In this document: positions 27,231 through 38,113 of the stretch, in pieces
Layout: each line of letters begins with the position of its first letter
Numbering within the stretch: position 1 is the first letter of the stretch
Assembly: GCF_000753715.1 (NCBI RefSeq)
Contig: NZ_JPER01000003.1
Coordinates: forward strand, 186,001 to 250,000
Direction of reading: 5' to 3'
Source: Pseudidiomarina salinarum
GTDB lineage: Bacteria > Pseudomonadota > Gammaproteobacteria > Enterobacterales > Alteromonadaceae
DNA length: 64,000 nt
The notes under the pieces: model-generated
What the model was told of the DNA's origin: nothing
The model's input: only the letters and a program-made list of their open reading frames with translations
The model's database searches: none
Translations under genes and position numbers: made by a program

Positions 27231-27725
27231 CTATTGCGCAAAGCGAACCCGCTGCCAGTCATCCGCTGCTGAAAATTTCAGGCTCTGAATGGCACCACGC
27301 CCTTCTACATTGACCAGATTTTGCTGGCTTGACCAGATATCCTGCAAAGCTTTGTGCTGCATTTGCAGGCCTTCCAGTTCAGCGGGGATCGGCGCTTCCT
27401 GATAAATCCAGAAATCTGCGCCGTCGACCTGGTAGCCCACCAGCTCTAATGGCAGTGGCTGACCATCAAGATCCGTCATCTTAAAGCGCGTTAACACATA
27501 GTCACTGAACTGCTTACGGGTAGCGTCCCTGGTATGCATATTGCCCGCTTTATCAAACAACTGCTGCACCGCGTGTTCAGCATCATGCAATAAGAATTTA
27601 TGCATGACTTCAATATTCCCGGTCCGGTCATTAAACAAGACCGTGGTAATAGCCGTCTTCAGTTGATGGGCCGTCGCCTGGCCCATCAACATCAGCCCGA
27701 ATAACGCTAAAGCAATATACCGCAT
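27231..27725 (-). CDS. DUF6702-like exported protein
   Basis: Probable periplasmic protein of 164 residues with a signal peptide ending ATAH. The first part of the mature protein (H-Q-L-K-T-A-I-T-T-V-L-F-N-D-R-T-G-N-I-E) fits the DUF6702 group of small exported proteins, of unknown function. The start codon overlaps the stop of the upstream M1 peptidase by one base (TAATG), so translation is probably coupled. This suggests an accessory role for the peptidase. Confidence 0.75.
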   Translation of the reverse strand: MRYIALALFGLMLMGQATAHQLKTAITTVLFNDRTGNIEVMHKFLLHDAEHAVQQLFDKAGNMHTRDATRKQFSDYVLTRFKMTDLDGQPLPLELVGYQVDGADFWIYQEAPIPAELEGLQMQHKALQDIWSSQQNLVNVEGRGAIQSLKFSAADDWQRVRFAQ

Positions 27726-30148
27726 TAATTCAGCTTCTCTTTGGCGTCCTGCATCAGATCCCGCGAAATATGATCCAGTTTGCGTTCCGACTTAAAGGCT
27801 TCAATGCGTGACGGAATAATCTTACGCGGATAATAGTTGTTCTCAATATCGACATCCGCCGTCTCCCAGTTCGGATCCACGGCAAAGCCAACAACTTCTT
27901 TTTCCGTCACGATCAATTTACTGACGGCCTTGGCATTGCGGCGCCAGATTTCCGCTGGGATCTCCAGCATGTCCGTGGTGCCATCAGCATAAGTCGCCTC
28001 AAGCAGAATCGGCATCACCAGCCCACCGAGGTTCTCAAATTCCAGTACATAGTAGTTCTGATCTTCCTCAATAGCGCGCTCGAACGCCAGACGCTCCCAG
28101 GGCTCTAATTTCTCCAGAAACTCCTGATATTCCTTGCGTTGCTTGTTGGTCACAGTGAAAGGGTCGTTTTCATCATAGAAATCGCGCACGTCGGTATTGA
28201 GTTCAACCCAGGTACGGCGGCCCTCGGCCTTGTTGCGCTGTTCGAACAGAGATACCGGCTTATCTGCTTCTTCCTGGCGGCGACGCTCCCAGTCAATGTC
28301 GGGATCCTGAGTATCCAGCTGCAGCTTATAGACCCGTTGCAAGGCGATATCGACATGATCCGTAGAGTAGAACCAGCCACGCCAGAACCAATCCAGATCA
28401 ACGCCTGAGGCTTCTTCCATAGTGCGGAAAAAATCCGCCGGTGTAGGACGTTTGAACATCCAGCGCTGAGCATACTCTTTGAACGCGAAGTCGAAGAGCT
28501 CGCGACCCAGAATCACTTCGCGCAGAATATTCAGTGCTGCGGCTGGCTTGGTATACGCGTTCGGTCCCAGGTTCAACACACTGTCTGACTGGGTCATGAT
28601 CGGCACCTGCTCGGTGGATTTCATGTAATCGACAATTGAACGCGGCTCGACGCCCCATGGAATCGACGGATCCCATTCGCGGCCAGCGACACCATCAAGA
28701 AAACTGTTCAGGCCTTCATCCATCCAGGTCCACTGGCGCTCATCGGAGTTGACGATCATCGGGAAGTAAATATGCCCAATCTCGTGAATGACCACGCCAA
28801 TCAGGAACCGCTTTTCTGCCAGCGAGTAGGTACGGCTGCCATCGTCCTGCAATTCAGTACGCGGACCGTTAAAGGTGATCATCGGGTACTCCATTCCACC
28901 AACCGGGCCGTTGACGGACTGGGCTGTCGGATACGGATAATCAAACGAAAAACGGCTGTACACATCCATGGTGTGAATCACGGATTCAGTGGAGTATTTC
29001 TCCCAGAGCTCACCGCCTTCTTTGGGATAAAATGACATTGCCATAACCAGCGGTTGTACACTGCCGCCCTGCTGATAGCCACGGGCATCCCAGATAAACT
29101 TCCGCGATGATGCCCAGGCAAAATCACGCACGTTTTCAGCCTTGAAGCGCCACACTTTACGCTCAGTTGTGCCCTCAGCTTCGTTCGCCAGAGCTTCTTC
29201 CGGCGTAACCACAAATACCGGCCGCTTCGCACTTTCAGATTGCTTCAGGCGCTTCCGTTGTTCGGCCGTTAATACCTCGCGGGCATTCGCCAGCTCGCCG
29301 GTTGACGATACGATATGATCAGCCGGTACATCGATGCTGACCTCAAAGTCGCCAAATTCCTGAGTGAATTCACCACGACCGAGAAATTCTTTATTGGTCC
29401 AGGCTTCATAATCGGTAAAGGCCGCAACGCGCGGATACCACTGAGCCAGCAGGAAGATGTCGTTACCACCTTCGCGGGCATCATCAGGGAAATGCTCATA
29501 ACCTGAACGCGCGCCAACCGCATCTTCTTCAACAATATTAAAAGCAAAATCGATGGCCAGTTCGGTTTGCTGACCCGGCTTCAATGGCTGGGGTAAATCG
29601 ACCCGCATATTGGTGCCAACGATGACAAAATCCAGCGTTTTACCTAAGCGATCAGCAACCTTATTGATCGCAAAACCGAGTTCGTTATCCGCCATAAACT
29701 GCTGACGACGCAAATCACCCAGGCTGATCCGCGCGGGCTTATCAATGCCCCCAAGGCTTTTTTCGGGCTTGCTACTAAAAGTTGCGGTGCGCTCCGCGAT
29801 GGAATCACCACGAAAGATATTCTGATCCAGCTGAATCCAGATGTACTTCAATGTATATGGTGAGTTGTTGTGGTAAGTAATAACTTCAGCAGCCTCAAGT
29901 CGCCGCTTCGCTTCGTCAAGCCGCACATCTATTGTATAATCAGCACGCTGCTGCCAGTATTTTTCACCCGGTTCGCCAGCTGCGCTGCGGTAAACGTTCG
30001 GGGTAGGCAGGCTTTCATCCAGCTGCCGGAATTTATCAACAAAGTCCCCTTTGGTTTGCTGAATCGCGGACTCGGCATGTGCCGGTAATACCGTAAACTG
30101 CGCCGTCGCTACAAGGACAGCACCTAACCAGATTAGCTTTGATTTCAT
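27725..30148 (-). CDS. M1 family metallopeptidase, exported
   Basis: Zinc aminopeptidase-like protein of 807 residues with an N-terminal signal peptide (ends in PAHA). The gluzincin site is complete: HEIGH at 455-459 and the third ligand Glu478, 18 residues later. GGMEY replaces the GAMEN substrate motif of classical M1 aminopeptidases, a variation common in bacterial secreted M1 proteins. The C-terminal 200 residues are a charged non-catalytic domain. It is expected to act in the periplasm or at the cell surface on peptides from protein breakdown, fitting a marine proteolytic lifestyle. Confidence 0.9.
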   Translation of the reverse strand: MKSKLIWLGAVLVATAQFTVLPAHAESAIQQTKGDFVDKFRQLDESLPTPNVYRSAAGEPGEKYWQQRADYTIDVRLDEAKRRLEAAEVITYHNNSPYTLKYIWIQLDQNIFRGDSIAERTATFSSKPEKSLGGIDKPARISLGDLRRQQFMADNELGFAINKVADRLGKTLDFVIVGTNMRVDLPQPLKPGQQTELAIDFAFNIVEEDAVGARSGYEHFPDDAREGGNDIFLLAQWYPRVAAFTDYEAWTNKEFLGRGEFTQEFGDFEVSIDVPADHIVSSTGELANAREVLTAEQRKRLKQSESAKRPVFVVTPEEALANEAEGTTERKVWRFKAENVRDFAWASSRKFIWDARGYQQGGSVQPLVMAMSFYPKEGGELWEKYSTESVIHTMDVYSRFSFDYPYPTAQSVNGPVGGMEYPMITFNGPRTELQDDGSRTYSLAEKRFLIGVVIHEIGHIYFPMIVNSDERQWTWMDEGLNSFLDGVAGREWDPSIPWGVEPRSIVDYMKSTEQVPIMTQSDSVLNLGPNAYTKPAAALNILREVILGRELFDFAFKEYAQRWMFKRPTPADFFRTMEEASGVDLDWFWRGWFYSTDHVDIALQRVYKLQLDTQDPDIDWERRRQEEADKPVSLFEQRNKAEGRRTWVELNTDVRDFYDENDPFTVTNKQRKEYQEFLEKLEPWERLAFERAIEEDQNYYVLEFENLGGLVMPILLEATYADGTTDMLEIPAEIWRRNAKAVSKLIVTEKEVVGFAVDPNWETADVDIENNYYPRKIIPSRIEAFKSERKLDHISRDLMQDAKEKLN

Positions 30149-30274
30149 ATGGATAGGGTCTCTGTTGTTAGAATTAGAAGAGTAGGCGGTGACTGTATCA
30201 ATGTTTAGATCCTGATACCATGACCTTTGGCCGTAAAAATCAGCGATTTATCGTTTTTAAGCTACGAGTAACTC

Positions 30275-30763
30275 ATGCCAAATAACATCCCAAGTAAACC
30301 GCAAAACATAGATATTCTGGTTGCCACAACCTCAGGCAATACCGAGTACCTGGCCGATCAACTGGCCGCACAGCTCGAAGCTGCTGGCTTCACCACGGCC
30401 ATGCATTATGAGCCGGATTACCATCAACTAACTGAGGACGTTAATGAAAACAGCATCTGGCTATGTTGTGTTGCCAGCCACGGCGCCGGTGATTATGCCG
30501 ACAGCATGCTCGACTTTGCTGAACAGCTGCATCGCGATCAACCGGATCTTAAAACCCTTCGCTATGCAGTGATCGCAGTTGGCGACAGCTGCTATGACAC
30601 CTTTTGTGCGGCGGGTCGTGATTGTGACGAAAAACTTGCCAAAGCGGGGGCAAAACGATTGTTGGATCGACTGGAAATAGATATGTCGATCGACGATCCG
30701 GACAAAAAAGCATCAACATGGGGACGATCTTTTACCAATCTCATGTGTATAAAAGAAGAATAA
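30275..30763 (+). CDS. mioC: Flavodoxin-like protein MioC
   Basis: FMN-binding flavodoxin domain protein of 162 residues, somewhat longer than E. coli MioC (147). The FMN phosphate loop T-T-S-G-N-T-E is at the N-terminus, followed by CCVASHGAGDYADSM and YAVIAVGDSCYDTFCAAG, both flavin-contact loops. It lies directly next to oriC as in E. coli, where transcription from mioC enters the origin. A terminator between mioC and oriC was not seen. Confidence 0.93.
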   Translation: MPNNIPSKPQNIDILVATTSGNTEYLADQLAAQLEAAGFTTAMHYEPDYHQLTEDVNENSIWLCCVASHGAGDYADSMLDFAEQLHRDQPDLKTLRYAVIAVGDSCYDTFCAAGRDCDEKLAKAGAKRLLDRLEIDMSIDDPDKKASTWGRSFTNLMCIKEE

Positions 30764-30800
30764 GTCGGTCTAAGCACTGTAGATAGACGCTGTATAACTA

Positions 30801-30843
30801 TGTGAATAACCTACCCTGTGGATAAGTGGTCTGGTTATCCACC
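30801..30843. promoter_or_regulatory. DnaA boxes at the mioC side of oriC
   Basis: Three boxes in 43 bases: TGTGAATAA at 30801-30809 (complement TTATTCACA, fits TTWTNCACA), TGTGGATAA at 30817-30825 (complement of the perfect TTATCCACA), and TTATCCACC at 30835-30843 with one mismatch. Confidence 0.9.
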
Positions 30844-30923
30844 GTTTGATCACCGCAAGGATCATCGTCTGAACACAGCTTTACAGATCCTTGAGATCCT
30901 CATGGAATATGGCTTCAAAGCGC

Positions 30924-30932
30924 TTATCCACA
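30924..30932 (+). promoter_or_regulatory. DnaA box next to the unwinding element (R1-like)
   Basis: Perfect TTATCCACA, 24 bases from the first 13-mer. Position and orientation correspond to R1 of E. coli oriC, the box that starts origin opening. Confidence 0.9.
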
Positions 30933-30956
30933 GAAAAGCCGTTGCTAGTAGTAATA

Positions 30957-31002
30957 GTAATAAAAGATCAAAACAAAAGATCTCTACTAACTACTAAAGA
31001 TC
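30957..31002 (-). other. DNA unwinding element with 13-mer repeats
   Basis: Read on the minus strand, GATCTTTTGTTTT (30982-30970) matches the E. coli 13-mer GATCTNTTNTTTT in every defined position. The directly adjacent GATCTTTTATTAC (30969-30957) matches all but the last two, and GATCTTTAGTAGT (31002-30990) is a degenerate third copy. The segment is AT-rich with GATC (Dam) sites at the head of each copy. Confidence 0.85.
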
Positions 31003-31116
31003 TTTAAAGGCTAATCCTGTTCAGAATTTAACCATTTTGATCTGCAGCAATTCGCGCTAAAATAGCCGGCTCAGTTTTGCCAGAAATTTTAATACGTACA
31101 ACAAGGGAAATTCTCT

Positions 31117-33018
31117 ATGTCAGACAACTCAAAATACCATCAGCATTATGACGTCATCGTCATTGGTGGTGGACATGCCGGTACGGAAGCAGCTCTTGCA
31201 GCAGCCCGTATGGGTAGTCAAACCCTGTTGCTGACACATAACATGGAAACCCTGGGCCAGATGTCTTGTAATCCGGCTATTGGCGGTATTGGTAAAGGCC
31301 ATCTGGTTAAAGAAATCGATGCCTTAGGCGGCGCTATGGCAACCGCTGCAGACCATGCCGGCATCCAGTTCCGAACGCTTAATTCATCGAAAGGTCCTGC
31401 AGTTCGGGCAACCCGTGCCCAGGCTGATCGGCAGCTCTATCGCGCTGCGATCCGCTCGATCCTCGAGAACCAGCCAAATCTAAGTTTGTTCCAGCAAGCC
31501 TGTGATGATCTGATCGTTGAACAGGATCGCGTTGTTGGCGTGGTTACCCAGATGGGTCTGAAATTCTCTGCCACCACCGTGGTGCTTACCGTCGGAACTT
31601 TCCTTGGTGGTGTAATTCACATTGGTCTGGATAATTATCAGGGCGGTCGGGCCGGTGATCCACCAGCCAATGCGTTATCCAAACGGCTACGTGAATTGCC
31701 GTTACGGGTTGATCGGTTAAAAACCGGTACCCCACCACGAATTGATGCCAAAACCATCGATTTTTCGGCACTGCAGGAACAGCCCGGTGATCAGCCCACG
31801 CCCATTTTTTCGTTTATGGGCAAGCAAAGCGATCACCCGCAGCAAATTTCCTGTTATATCACCCATACCAGTGAAAAAACCCACAAGATCATTCGCAGTG
31901 GTTTAGATCGATCACCGATGTATTCAGGCGTAATCGAAGGCGTAGGACCGCGTTACTGTCCGTCGATCGAAGATAAAGTGATGCGTTTTGCTGATAAAAA
32001 CTCGCATCAGATCTTCGTCGAACCCGAAGGCTTAACCACTCAGGAAGTCTACCCGAACGGTATTTCTACCAGCCTGCCTTTTGACGTGCAGGTAGAACTG
32101 GTGCGTTCGATTAAAGGTTTTGAAAATGCGCATATTACCCGACCAGGCTATGCCATCGAATATGACTATTTTGATCCGCGGGATCTGAAACAAACCCTGG
32201 AAACCAAATATATCCAGGGATTGTTCTTTGCTGGCCAGATCAACGGTACCACCGGCTATGAAGAAGCTGGCGCCCAAGGGCTTGTTGCTGGTGCCAACGC
32301 TGCTTTGCAGGTACAAGGCAAAGAGGGCTGGGCACCGCGCCGTGACCAGGCCTATATGGGCGTTTTAATTGACGATTTATCCACCCTGGGTACCAAAGAA
32401 CCGTACCGGATGTTCACCTCACGTGCTGAATACCGGTTATTACTGCGGGAAGACAACGCCGATATGCGTCTGACCGAGCAAGGCCGTGAACTGGGGCTGG
32501 TTGATGATGCCCGCTGGGCGCGTTTTAATGAGAAAATTGAAGGTATTGCGCAAGAACAACAGCGTTTACGCAGTACCTGGATTTATCCGCACCATGCCGC
32601 TGCCGAAGCAGTTAATACCCTGGTTAAAACACCCATTGCCCGCGAAGTAAACGTCGAAGAACTATTACGCCGGCCTGAGGTGACTTATGATGCGCTGATG
32701 AGTGTGCCGGAACTGGGCCCGGGCCTGACCGATCAGCAAGCTGCTGAACAGATCGAAATTCAGACCAAATATGCCGGCTATATTGTTCGCCAGCAGGATG
32801 AAATAGCTAAACAGTTGCGCCATGAAAATACACGGTTGCCGCTGAATTTCGATTACAAGTCAATCAAAGGCCTGTCCAACGAAGTGATCGCCAAACTGAA
32901 CGAACATCAGCCCGAAACCGTCGGTAAAGCGGCGCGGATCTCCGGGATTACCCCGGCGGCGATTTCCATGCTGCTGGTGCATCTGAAAAAACAGGGACTA
33001 TTGCGCAAGAGCGCTTAA
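31117..33018 (+). CDS. mnmG: tRNA uridine-5-carboxymethylaminomethyl modification enzyme MnmG (GidA)
   Basis: FAD enzyme that with MnmE modifies the wobble uridine of several tRNAs. The 633-residue length is normal. The FAD-binding motif [20 protein letters not shown] is at the N-terminus, and [14 protein letters not shown] follows. The C-terminal MnmE-interacting helical domain includes [20 protein letters not shown]. An AAGGGA ribosome site precedes ATG 31117. It is first in the mnmG-rsmG-parA-parB run next to oriC. Confidence 0.98.
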   Translation: MSDNSKYHQHYDVIVIGGGHAGTEAALAAARMGSQTLLLTHNMETLGQMSCNPAIGGIGKGHLVKEIDALGGAMATAADHAGIQFRTLNSSKGPAVRATRAQADRQLYRAAIRSILENQPNLSLFQQACDDLIVEQDRVVGVVTQMGLKFSATTVVLTVGTFLGGVIHIGLDNYQGGRAGDPPANALSKRLRELPLRVDRLKTGTPPRIDAKTIDFSALQEQPGDQPTPIFSFMGKQSDHPQQISCYITHTSEKTHKIIRSGLDRSPMYSGVIEGVGPRYCPSIEDKVMRFADKNSHQIFVEPEGLTTQEVYPNGISTSLPFDVQVELVRSIKGFENAHITRPGYAIEYDYFDPRDLKQTLETKYIQGLFFAGQINGTTGYEEAGAQGLVAGANAALQVQGKEGWAPRRDQAYMGVLIDDLSTLGTKEPYRMFTSRAEYRLLLREDNADMRLTEQGRELGLVDDARWARFNEKIEGIAQEQQRLRSTWIYPHHAAAEAVNTLVKTPIAREVNVEELLRRPEVTYDALMSVPELGPGLTDQQAAEQIEIQTKYAGYIVRQQDEIAKQLRHENTRLPLNFDYKSIKGLSNEVIAKLNEHQPETVGKAARISGITPAAISMLLVHLKKQGLLRKSA

Positions 33019-33050
33019 ACGGAAGACCTTAAAGGGAAAAACAGGCAGTT

Positions 33051-33683
33051 ATGCGCAAAAAATTAGACCAGCTGCTGGCCCAGGCCGGAATTGAATTGAC
33101 CGACCAGCAGCTTGAACAACAACTCACCCTGGTTGAACAACTGAACAAATGGAATAAGGCCTATAATCTGACTTCGGTGCGTGATCCCGAGCAGATGCTA
33201 AGCCGACATATTGTCGACAGTTTAGTTGTGTTACCTTATCTTCAGGGTCAACGTTTTATCGATGTCGGAACCGGCCCCGGTCTGCCCGGATTACCACTTG
33301 CCATTGCCCGGCCCGATTGTGAATTTGTATTGCTCGACAGCCTGGGTAAGCGCATCCGTTTTATCCGCCAGGTGTGCCACCAGCTGCAATTAACCAATGT
33401 CACTGCAGTGCAGAGCCGGGTTGAAGATTACCAGCCTGACAGCAAATTTGACGGCGTGATAAGTAGAGCCTTTGCCTCGCTTAATGATATGCTCAGCTGG
33501 TGCCGGCATCTGCCCGGTGCGCAGGGTCGTTACCTGGCCCTTAAAGGCGTTTACCCAACCGAAGAGCTGGCGCAGTTTGAACAGACTTTTGGTACTGAAT
33601 TTGAAATTGAAGCGATTAACCGGTTACAGGTTCCGGGAGCAGAAGGCGAACGCCATCTGGTTATTATAAAAACAAGAGGTTAG
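33051..33683 (+). CDS. rsmG: 16S rRNA (guanine-N7) methyltransferase RsmG (GidB)
   Basis: SAM-dependent enzyme that methylates G527 of 16S rRNA. It has 210 residues with SAM-binding [20 protein letters not shown] and the following V-L-L-D-S-L-G-K-R. The Y-N-L-T-S-V-R-D-P element near residue 40 is typical. It is 32 bases after mnmG and 6 bases before parA. Confidence 0.97.
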   Translation: MRKKLDQLLAQAGIELTDQQLEQQLTLVEQLNKWNKAYNLTSVRDPEQMLSRHIVDSLVVLPYLQGQRFIDVGTGPGLPGLPLAIARPDCEFVLLDSLGKRIRFIRQVCHQLQLTNVTAVQSRVEDYQPDSKFDGVISRAFASLNDMLSWCRHLPGAQGRYLALKGVYPTEELAQFEQTFGTEFEIEAINRLQVPGAEGERHLVIIKTRG

Positions 33684-33689
33684 TGTCCA

Positions 33690-34493
33690 GTGGGCCGAAT
33701 CATAGCCATTGCAAATCAGAAAGGTGGAGTGGGTAAAACCACGACGGCAGTCAATCTGGCGGCGTCGATGGCAGCGACCCGCCGTAAGGTATTGTTAATC
33801 GATCTGGATCCGCAAGGCAACGCGACTATGGGTAGTGGTGTGGATAAATATGAGGTCGAAAACACCGCCTATGAGCTTCTGGTTGATCAGAAGCCCGCCA
33901 AAGAAGTCATTATTACCGATACCAATGGCAAGTATCACCTGGTCGCCGCTAACGGTGACACCACGGCCGCTGATATTAAGCTGATGGAAGCTTTTGCCCG
34001 CGAACAACGGCTGGCCAACGCGTTACGGCCAATAGTCGACGACTATGACTTTATTTTTATCGACTGTCCGCCCTCGCTGAGTATGCTGACGGTGAATGCG
34101 ATGGCAGCCGCTGATTCGGTGCTGGTACCCATGCAGTGTGAGTACTATGCGCTGGAAGGTCTGACCGCGCTGATGGATACCATCGAACGGCTGGCCGAAG
34201 CAGTGAACCCACGGTTGGGCATTGAAGGTATTCTGCGAACCATGTACGACCCGCGTAACCGACTTGCCAATGATGTCTCCGAACAACTGAAAACCCATTT
34301 TGGCGATAAAGTGTATCGCACCGTCATCCCCCGCAATGTGCGACTCGCCGAAGCGCCCAGTTTTGGTGCGCCGGTGATGTATTACGATAAATCATCAACT
34401 GGTGCTAAAGCTTATTTATCCCTTGCCGGCGAACTCATTCGTCGCGAGGGAAAACTGAAAAAAGCCGAAGCAGCGGCTGAAGCCCAAGGATAA
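33690..34493 (+). CDS. parA: Chromosome partition ATPase ParA (Soj)
   Basis: Deviant Walker ATPase that moves ParB-bound origins. The product has 267 residues from a GTG start. The deviant Walker A motif ANQKGGVGKTTTAVNLA is at residues 7-23, and the Walker B FIFIDCPPSLSMLTVNAM follows. It has no N-terminal HTH, so it is the chromosomal Soj type and not a plasmid type I ParA. parB follows 8 bases later. Confidence 0.97.
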   Translation: MGRIIAIANQKGGVGKTTTAVNLAASMAATRRKVLLIDLDPQGNATMGSGVDKYEVENTAYELLVDQKPAKEVIITDTNGKYHLVAANGDTTAADIKLMEAFAREQRLANALRPIVDDYDFIFIDCPPSLSMLTVNAMAAADSVLVPMQCEYYALEGLTALMDTIERLAEAVNPRLGIEGILRTMYDPRNRLANDVSEQLKTHFGDKVYRTVIPRNVRLAEAPSFGAPVMYYDKSSTGAKAYLSLAGELIRREGKLKKAEAAAEAQG

Positions 34494-34501
34494 AACGCGT
34501 T

Positions 34502-35401
34502 ATGTCTGCCAAAAAACGAGGATTAGGACGCGGCTTAGATGCCCTGTTGACCAATAGCAAAACGGCCCGCGATCTGGAGCAGTCCGCTGAGCCGCCCATT
34601 GACTTTACCCAGAGTGAACTGCAGAAATTACCCATCGAATGGTTGCAGCCGGGTAAGTATCAGCCGCGCAAAGATATGTCGCCGGAAGCGCTCGAAGATC
34701 TCGCTTCATCGGTAAAATCACAGGGTATTATCCAACCGATTGTCGTGCGCCCGTTAGGCCATGAAAGCTATGAAATAATTGCTGGTGAACGCCGTTGGCG
34801 CGCTGCGCAGATGGCGCGCCTGAGCGAAGTACCCTGCCTGGTGAAAGATGTGCCGGACGAAGCGGCCGTGGCCATGGCGCTGATTGAGAATATTCAGCGC
34901 GAAGACTTAAATGCCATGGAAGAGGCCACCGCGTTACAACGTTTGCTTGACGAATTTCAGTTAACTCACCAGGAAGTAGCCGATGCCGTTGGTAAATCCC
35001 GCGCCACCGTCACCAACCTGCTGCGTCTGAATAATCTTGAGGGCGAAACCAAAACCTTGCTGGAGCGTGGTGATATTGATTTGGGCCACGCCAAATTGCT
35101 GCTGGCCTTACAAGGCGAGCCACAAGCTGAGGCCGCGCGGGTTATTGCCGCTAAGGCCATGACCGTGCGTGAAGCTGAGAAGCTGGTACGGCAGATCCTC
35201 GAGCCACCCAAGAGCAGCCCCGAGCCGAAGCAACCCGATGCCGATATTCAGCGCCTGGAGCAACGCCTCAGTGACCATCTTGGCGCCGCCGTTGCTATCA
35301 ACCACGGCCGAAAAGGGAAAGGCAAGGTGGTCATTAATTACAGTAGCTTAGATGAACTGGACGGAATTCTGACCCATTTTCAGCTGAATGACGACAGTTA
35401 G
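34502..35401 (+). CDS. parB: Chromosome partition protein ParB (Spo0J)
   Basis: Centromere-binding CTPase clamp of 299 residues. It has the N-terminal CTP-binding segments (GQRRWRAA-like GERRWRAAQMA, and NIQREDLNAMEEATALQRLL), a central HTH (QEVADAVGKSRATVTNLLRL) and a C-terminal dimerisation domain. The N-terminus KKRGLGRGLDALL binds ParA in this family. I did not find a full-consensus parS in the window by eye. Confidence 0.97.
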   Translation: MSAKKRGLGRGLDALLTNSKTARDLEQSAEPPIDFTQSELQKLPIEWLQPGKYQPRKDMSPEALEDLASSVKSQGIIQPIVVRPLGHESYEIIAGERRWRAAQMARLSEVPCLVKDVPDEAAVAMALIENIQREDLNAMEEATALQRLLDEFQLTHQEVADAVGKSRATVTNLLRLNNLEGETKTLLERGDIDLGHAKLLLALQGEPQAEAARVIAAKAMTVREAEKLVRQILEPPKSSPEPKQPDADIQRLEQRLSDHLGAAVAINHGRKGKGKVVINYSSLDELDGILTHFQLNDDS

Positions 35402-35415
35402 CCTGTTTGATTTGT

Positions 35416-35443
35416 TTGCAATTAAGACACAAATCTTTATACT
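35416..35443 (+). promoter_or_regulatory. Sigma70-like promoter of the atp operon
   Basis: TTGCAA at 35416-35421, a 16-base spacer and TATACT at 35438-35443, located 31 bases before the atpI start in the 72-base parB-atpI gap. Confidence 0.65.
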
Positions 35444-35473
35444 ATCGCGGGCTTTTTAAAGAGGTTTAAGCCT

Positions 35474-37030
<1,557 letters not shown>

Positions 37031-37076
37031 GGCCCAAGCCAATTACTCGAACAACTGAACTAAGGGAGGGCAGGTC

Positions 37077-37547
37077 GTGAACCTAAACATGACCCTGATC
37101 GGAGAATTGATCGCGTTTATCGTCTTTGTGCTTTTCTGCATGAAGTTCGTTTGGCCTCCGCTGAACAATGCGATTGAAGCTCGTCAGAAGAAAATAGCTG
37201 ATGGCCTTGCCGCCGGTGAACGTGCGGAAAAAGACCTTGAGCTGGCGCAAGCCAAGATAGCTGACGAACTTAATGATGCGAAAGCGCAAGCTTCCGAAAT
37301 CATCGCCCAGGCGAAGAAACGCGCCGAAGAGACGATTGATGACGGTAAGAAGCGTGGCGAGCAAGAGCGTGAAAAACTGATCGCAGCTGGCCAGGCGGAA
37401 ATCAAAGCTGAGCGCAACCGCGTACGCGAAGAACTGCGTAAGCAAGTAGCTGTATTGGCTGTTGCCGGCGCAGAAAAAATTATCGAGCGTGAAATTGATA
37501 AAGACGCTCACAGTGACATCGTTGAAAAACTGGTCGCTGAACTCTAA
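37077..37547 (+). CDS. atpF: ATP synthase subunit b
   Basis: Peripheral stalk subunit of 156 residues with one N-terminal transmembrane helix ([20 protein letters not shown]) and a long charged helical coiled coil. The GTG start sits seven bases after GGGAGG, and GTG is also used by E. coli atpF. Only one b gene is present. Confidence 0.97.
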   Translation: MNLNMTLIGELIAFIVFVLFCMKFVWPPLNNAIEARQKKIADGLAAGERAEKDLELAQAKIADELNDAKAQASEIIAQAKKRAEETIDDGKKRGEQEREKLIAAGQAEIKAERNRVREELRKQVAVLAVAGAEKIIEREIDKDAHSDIVEKLVAEL

Positions 37548-37565
37548 CCAAAGGGGTTTGTGCAA

Positions 37566-38099
37566 ATGTCAGAATTGACTACGGTTGCTCGCCCCTATGC
37601 AAAAGCAGCTTTTGATTTTGCAGTAGAACAGGACGCAATCGAATCGTGGCACGAGATGATTAGCTTCGCAGCAGCTGTTGCAAAAGATGATCAGATGACC
37701 ACGTTTTTGAACAGCGCCGAAACACCAGATAAGAAAACCGAAGTTTTCATTAAAGTGTGCGGCGAACAACTGGACGAGAAAGCCCAGAACTTCGTGCGCG
37801 TCATGGCTGAAAATGGCCGACTGAAAGCTTTGCCTGAAGTGGAGACGCTATATAGCGCGCTTCGTGCTGATTACGACAAGGAAATCGCGGTTGATGTTAC
37901 TTCTGCGGTGAAATTGACGAAAAAGCAGCAGGACAATCTGGTAAAAGCGTTAGAAGAACGTTTTTCACGCAAAGTTAAGCTGAATTGCAGTGTCGATGCA
38001 GCGATCGTCAGTGGCCTCTATATTAAAGCCGGTGACACCGTGATTGACGGTACGGTGCGCGGTAAGCTGACTCGGCTTGCCCACGCACTGCAATCCTAA
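37566..38099 (+). CDS. atpH: ATP synthase subunit delta
   Basis: Peripheral stalk protein that caps F1. It has 177 residues from ATG 37566, nine bases after AAGGGG; an in-frame GTG two codons earlier is less likely and 177 residues equals the E. coli length. N-terminal [18 protein letters not shown] and C-terminal [19 protein letters not shown] are family signatures. Confidence 0.97.
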   Translation: MSELTTVARPYAKAAFDFAVEQDAIESWHEMISFAAAVAKDDQMTTFLNSAETPDKKTEVFIKVCGEQLDEKAQNFVRVMAENGRLKALPEVETLYSALRADYDKEIAVDVTSAVKLTKKQQDNLVKALEERFSRKVKLNCSVDAAIVSGLYIKAGDTVIDGTVRGKLTRLAHALQS

Positions 38100-38113
38100 T
38101 TGGGGACTTGAGC

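Larger units (their letters stand above)
30790..31020 (+). other. oriC: Chromosomal replication origin oriC
   Basis: Non-coding region between mioC and mnmG. It holds two perfect TTATCCACA DnaA boxes and two near matches at 30801-30932, an AT-rich unwinding region with 13-mers at 30957-31002 on the mnmG side, and about eight GATC sites. Box orientation is as in E. coli: the outer perfect boxes face opposite directions and the unwinding element flanks the one nearest mnmG. The boxed region is shorter than E. coli oriC. No gene is encoded in the 353-base gap. Confidence 0.93.

Noticed and set aside
33690-35401. parS centromere sites near parAB
   Set aside because: No sequence close to TGTTTCACGTGAAACA was found by eye in the parAB neighbourhood; sites may lie elsewhere.
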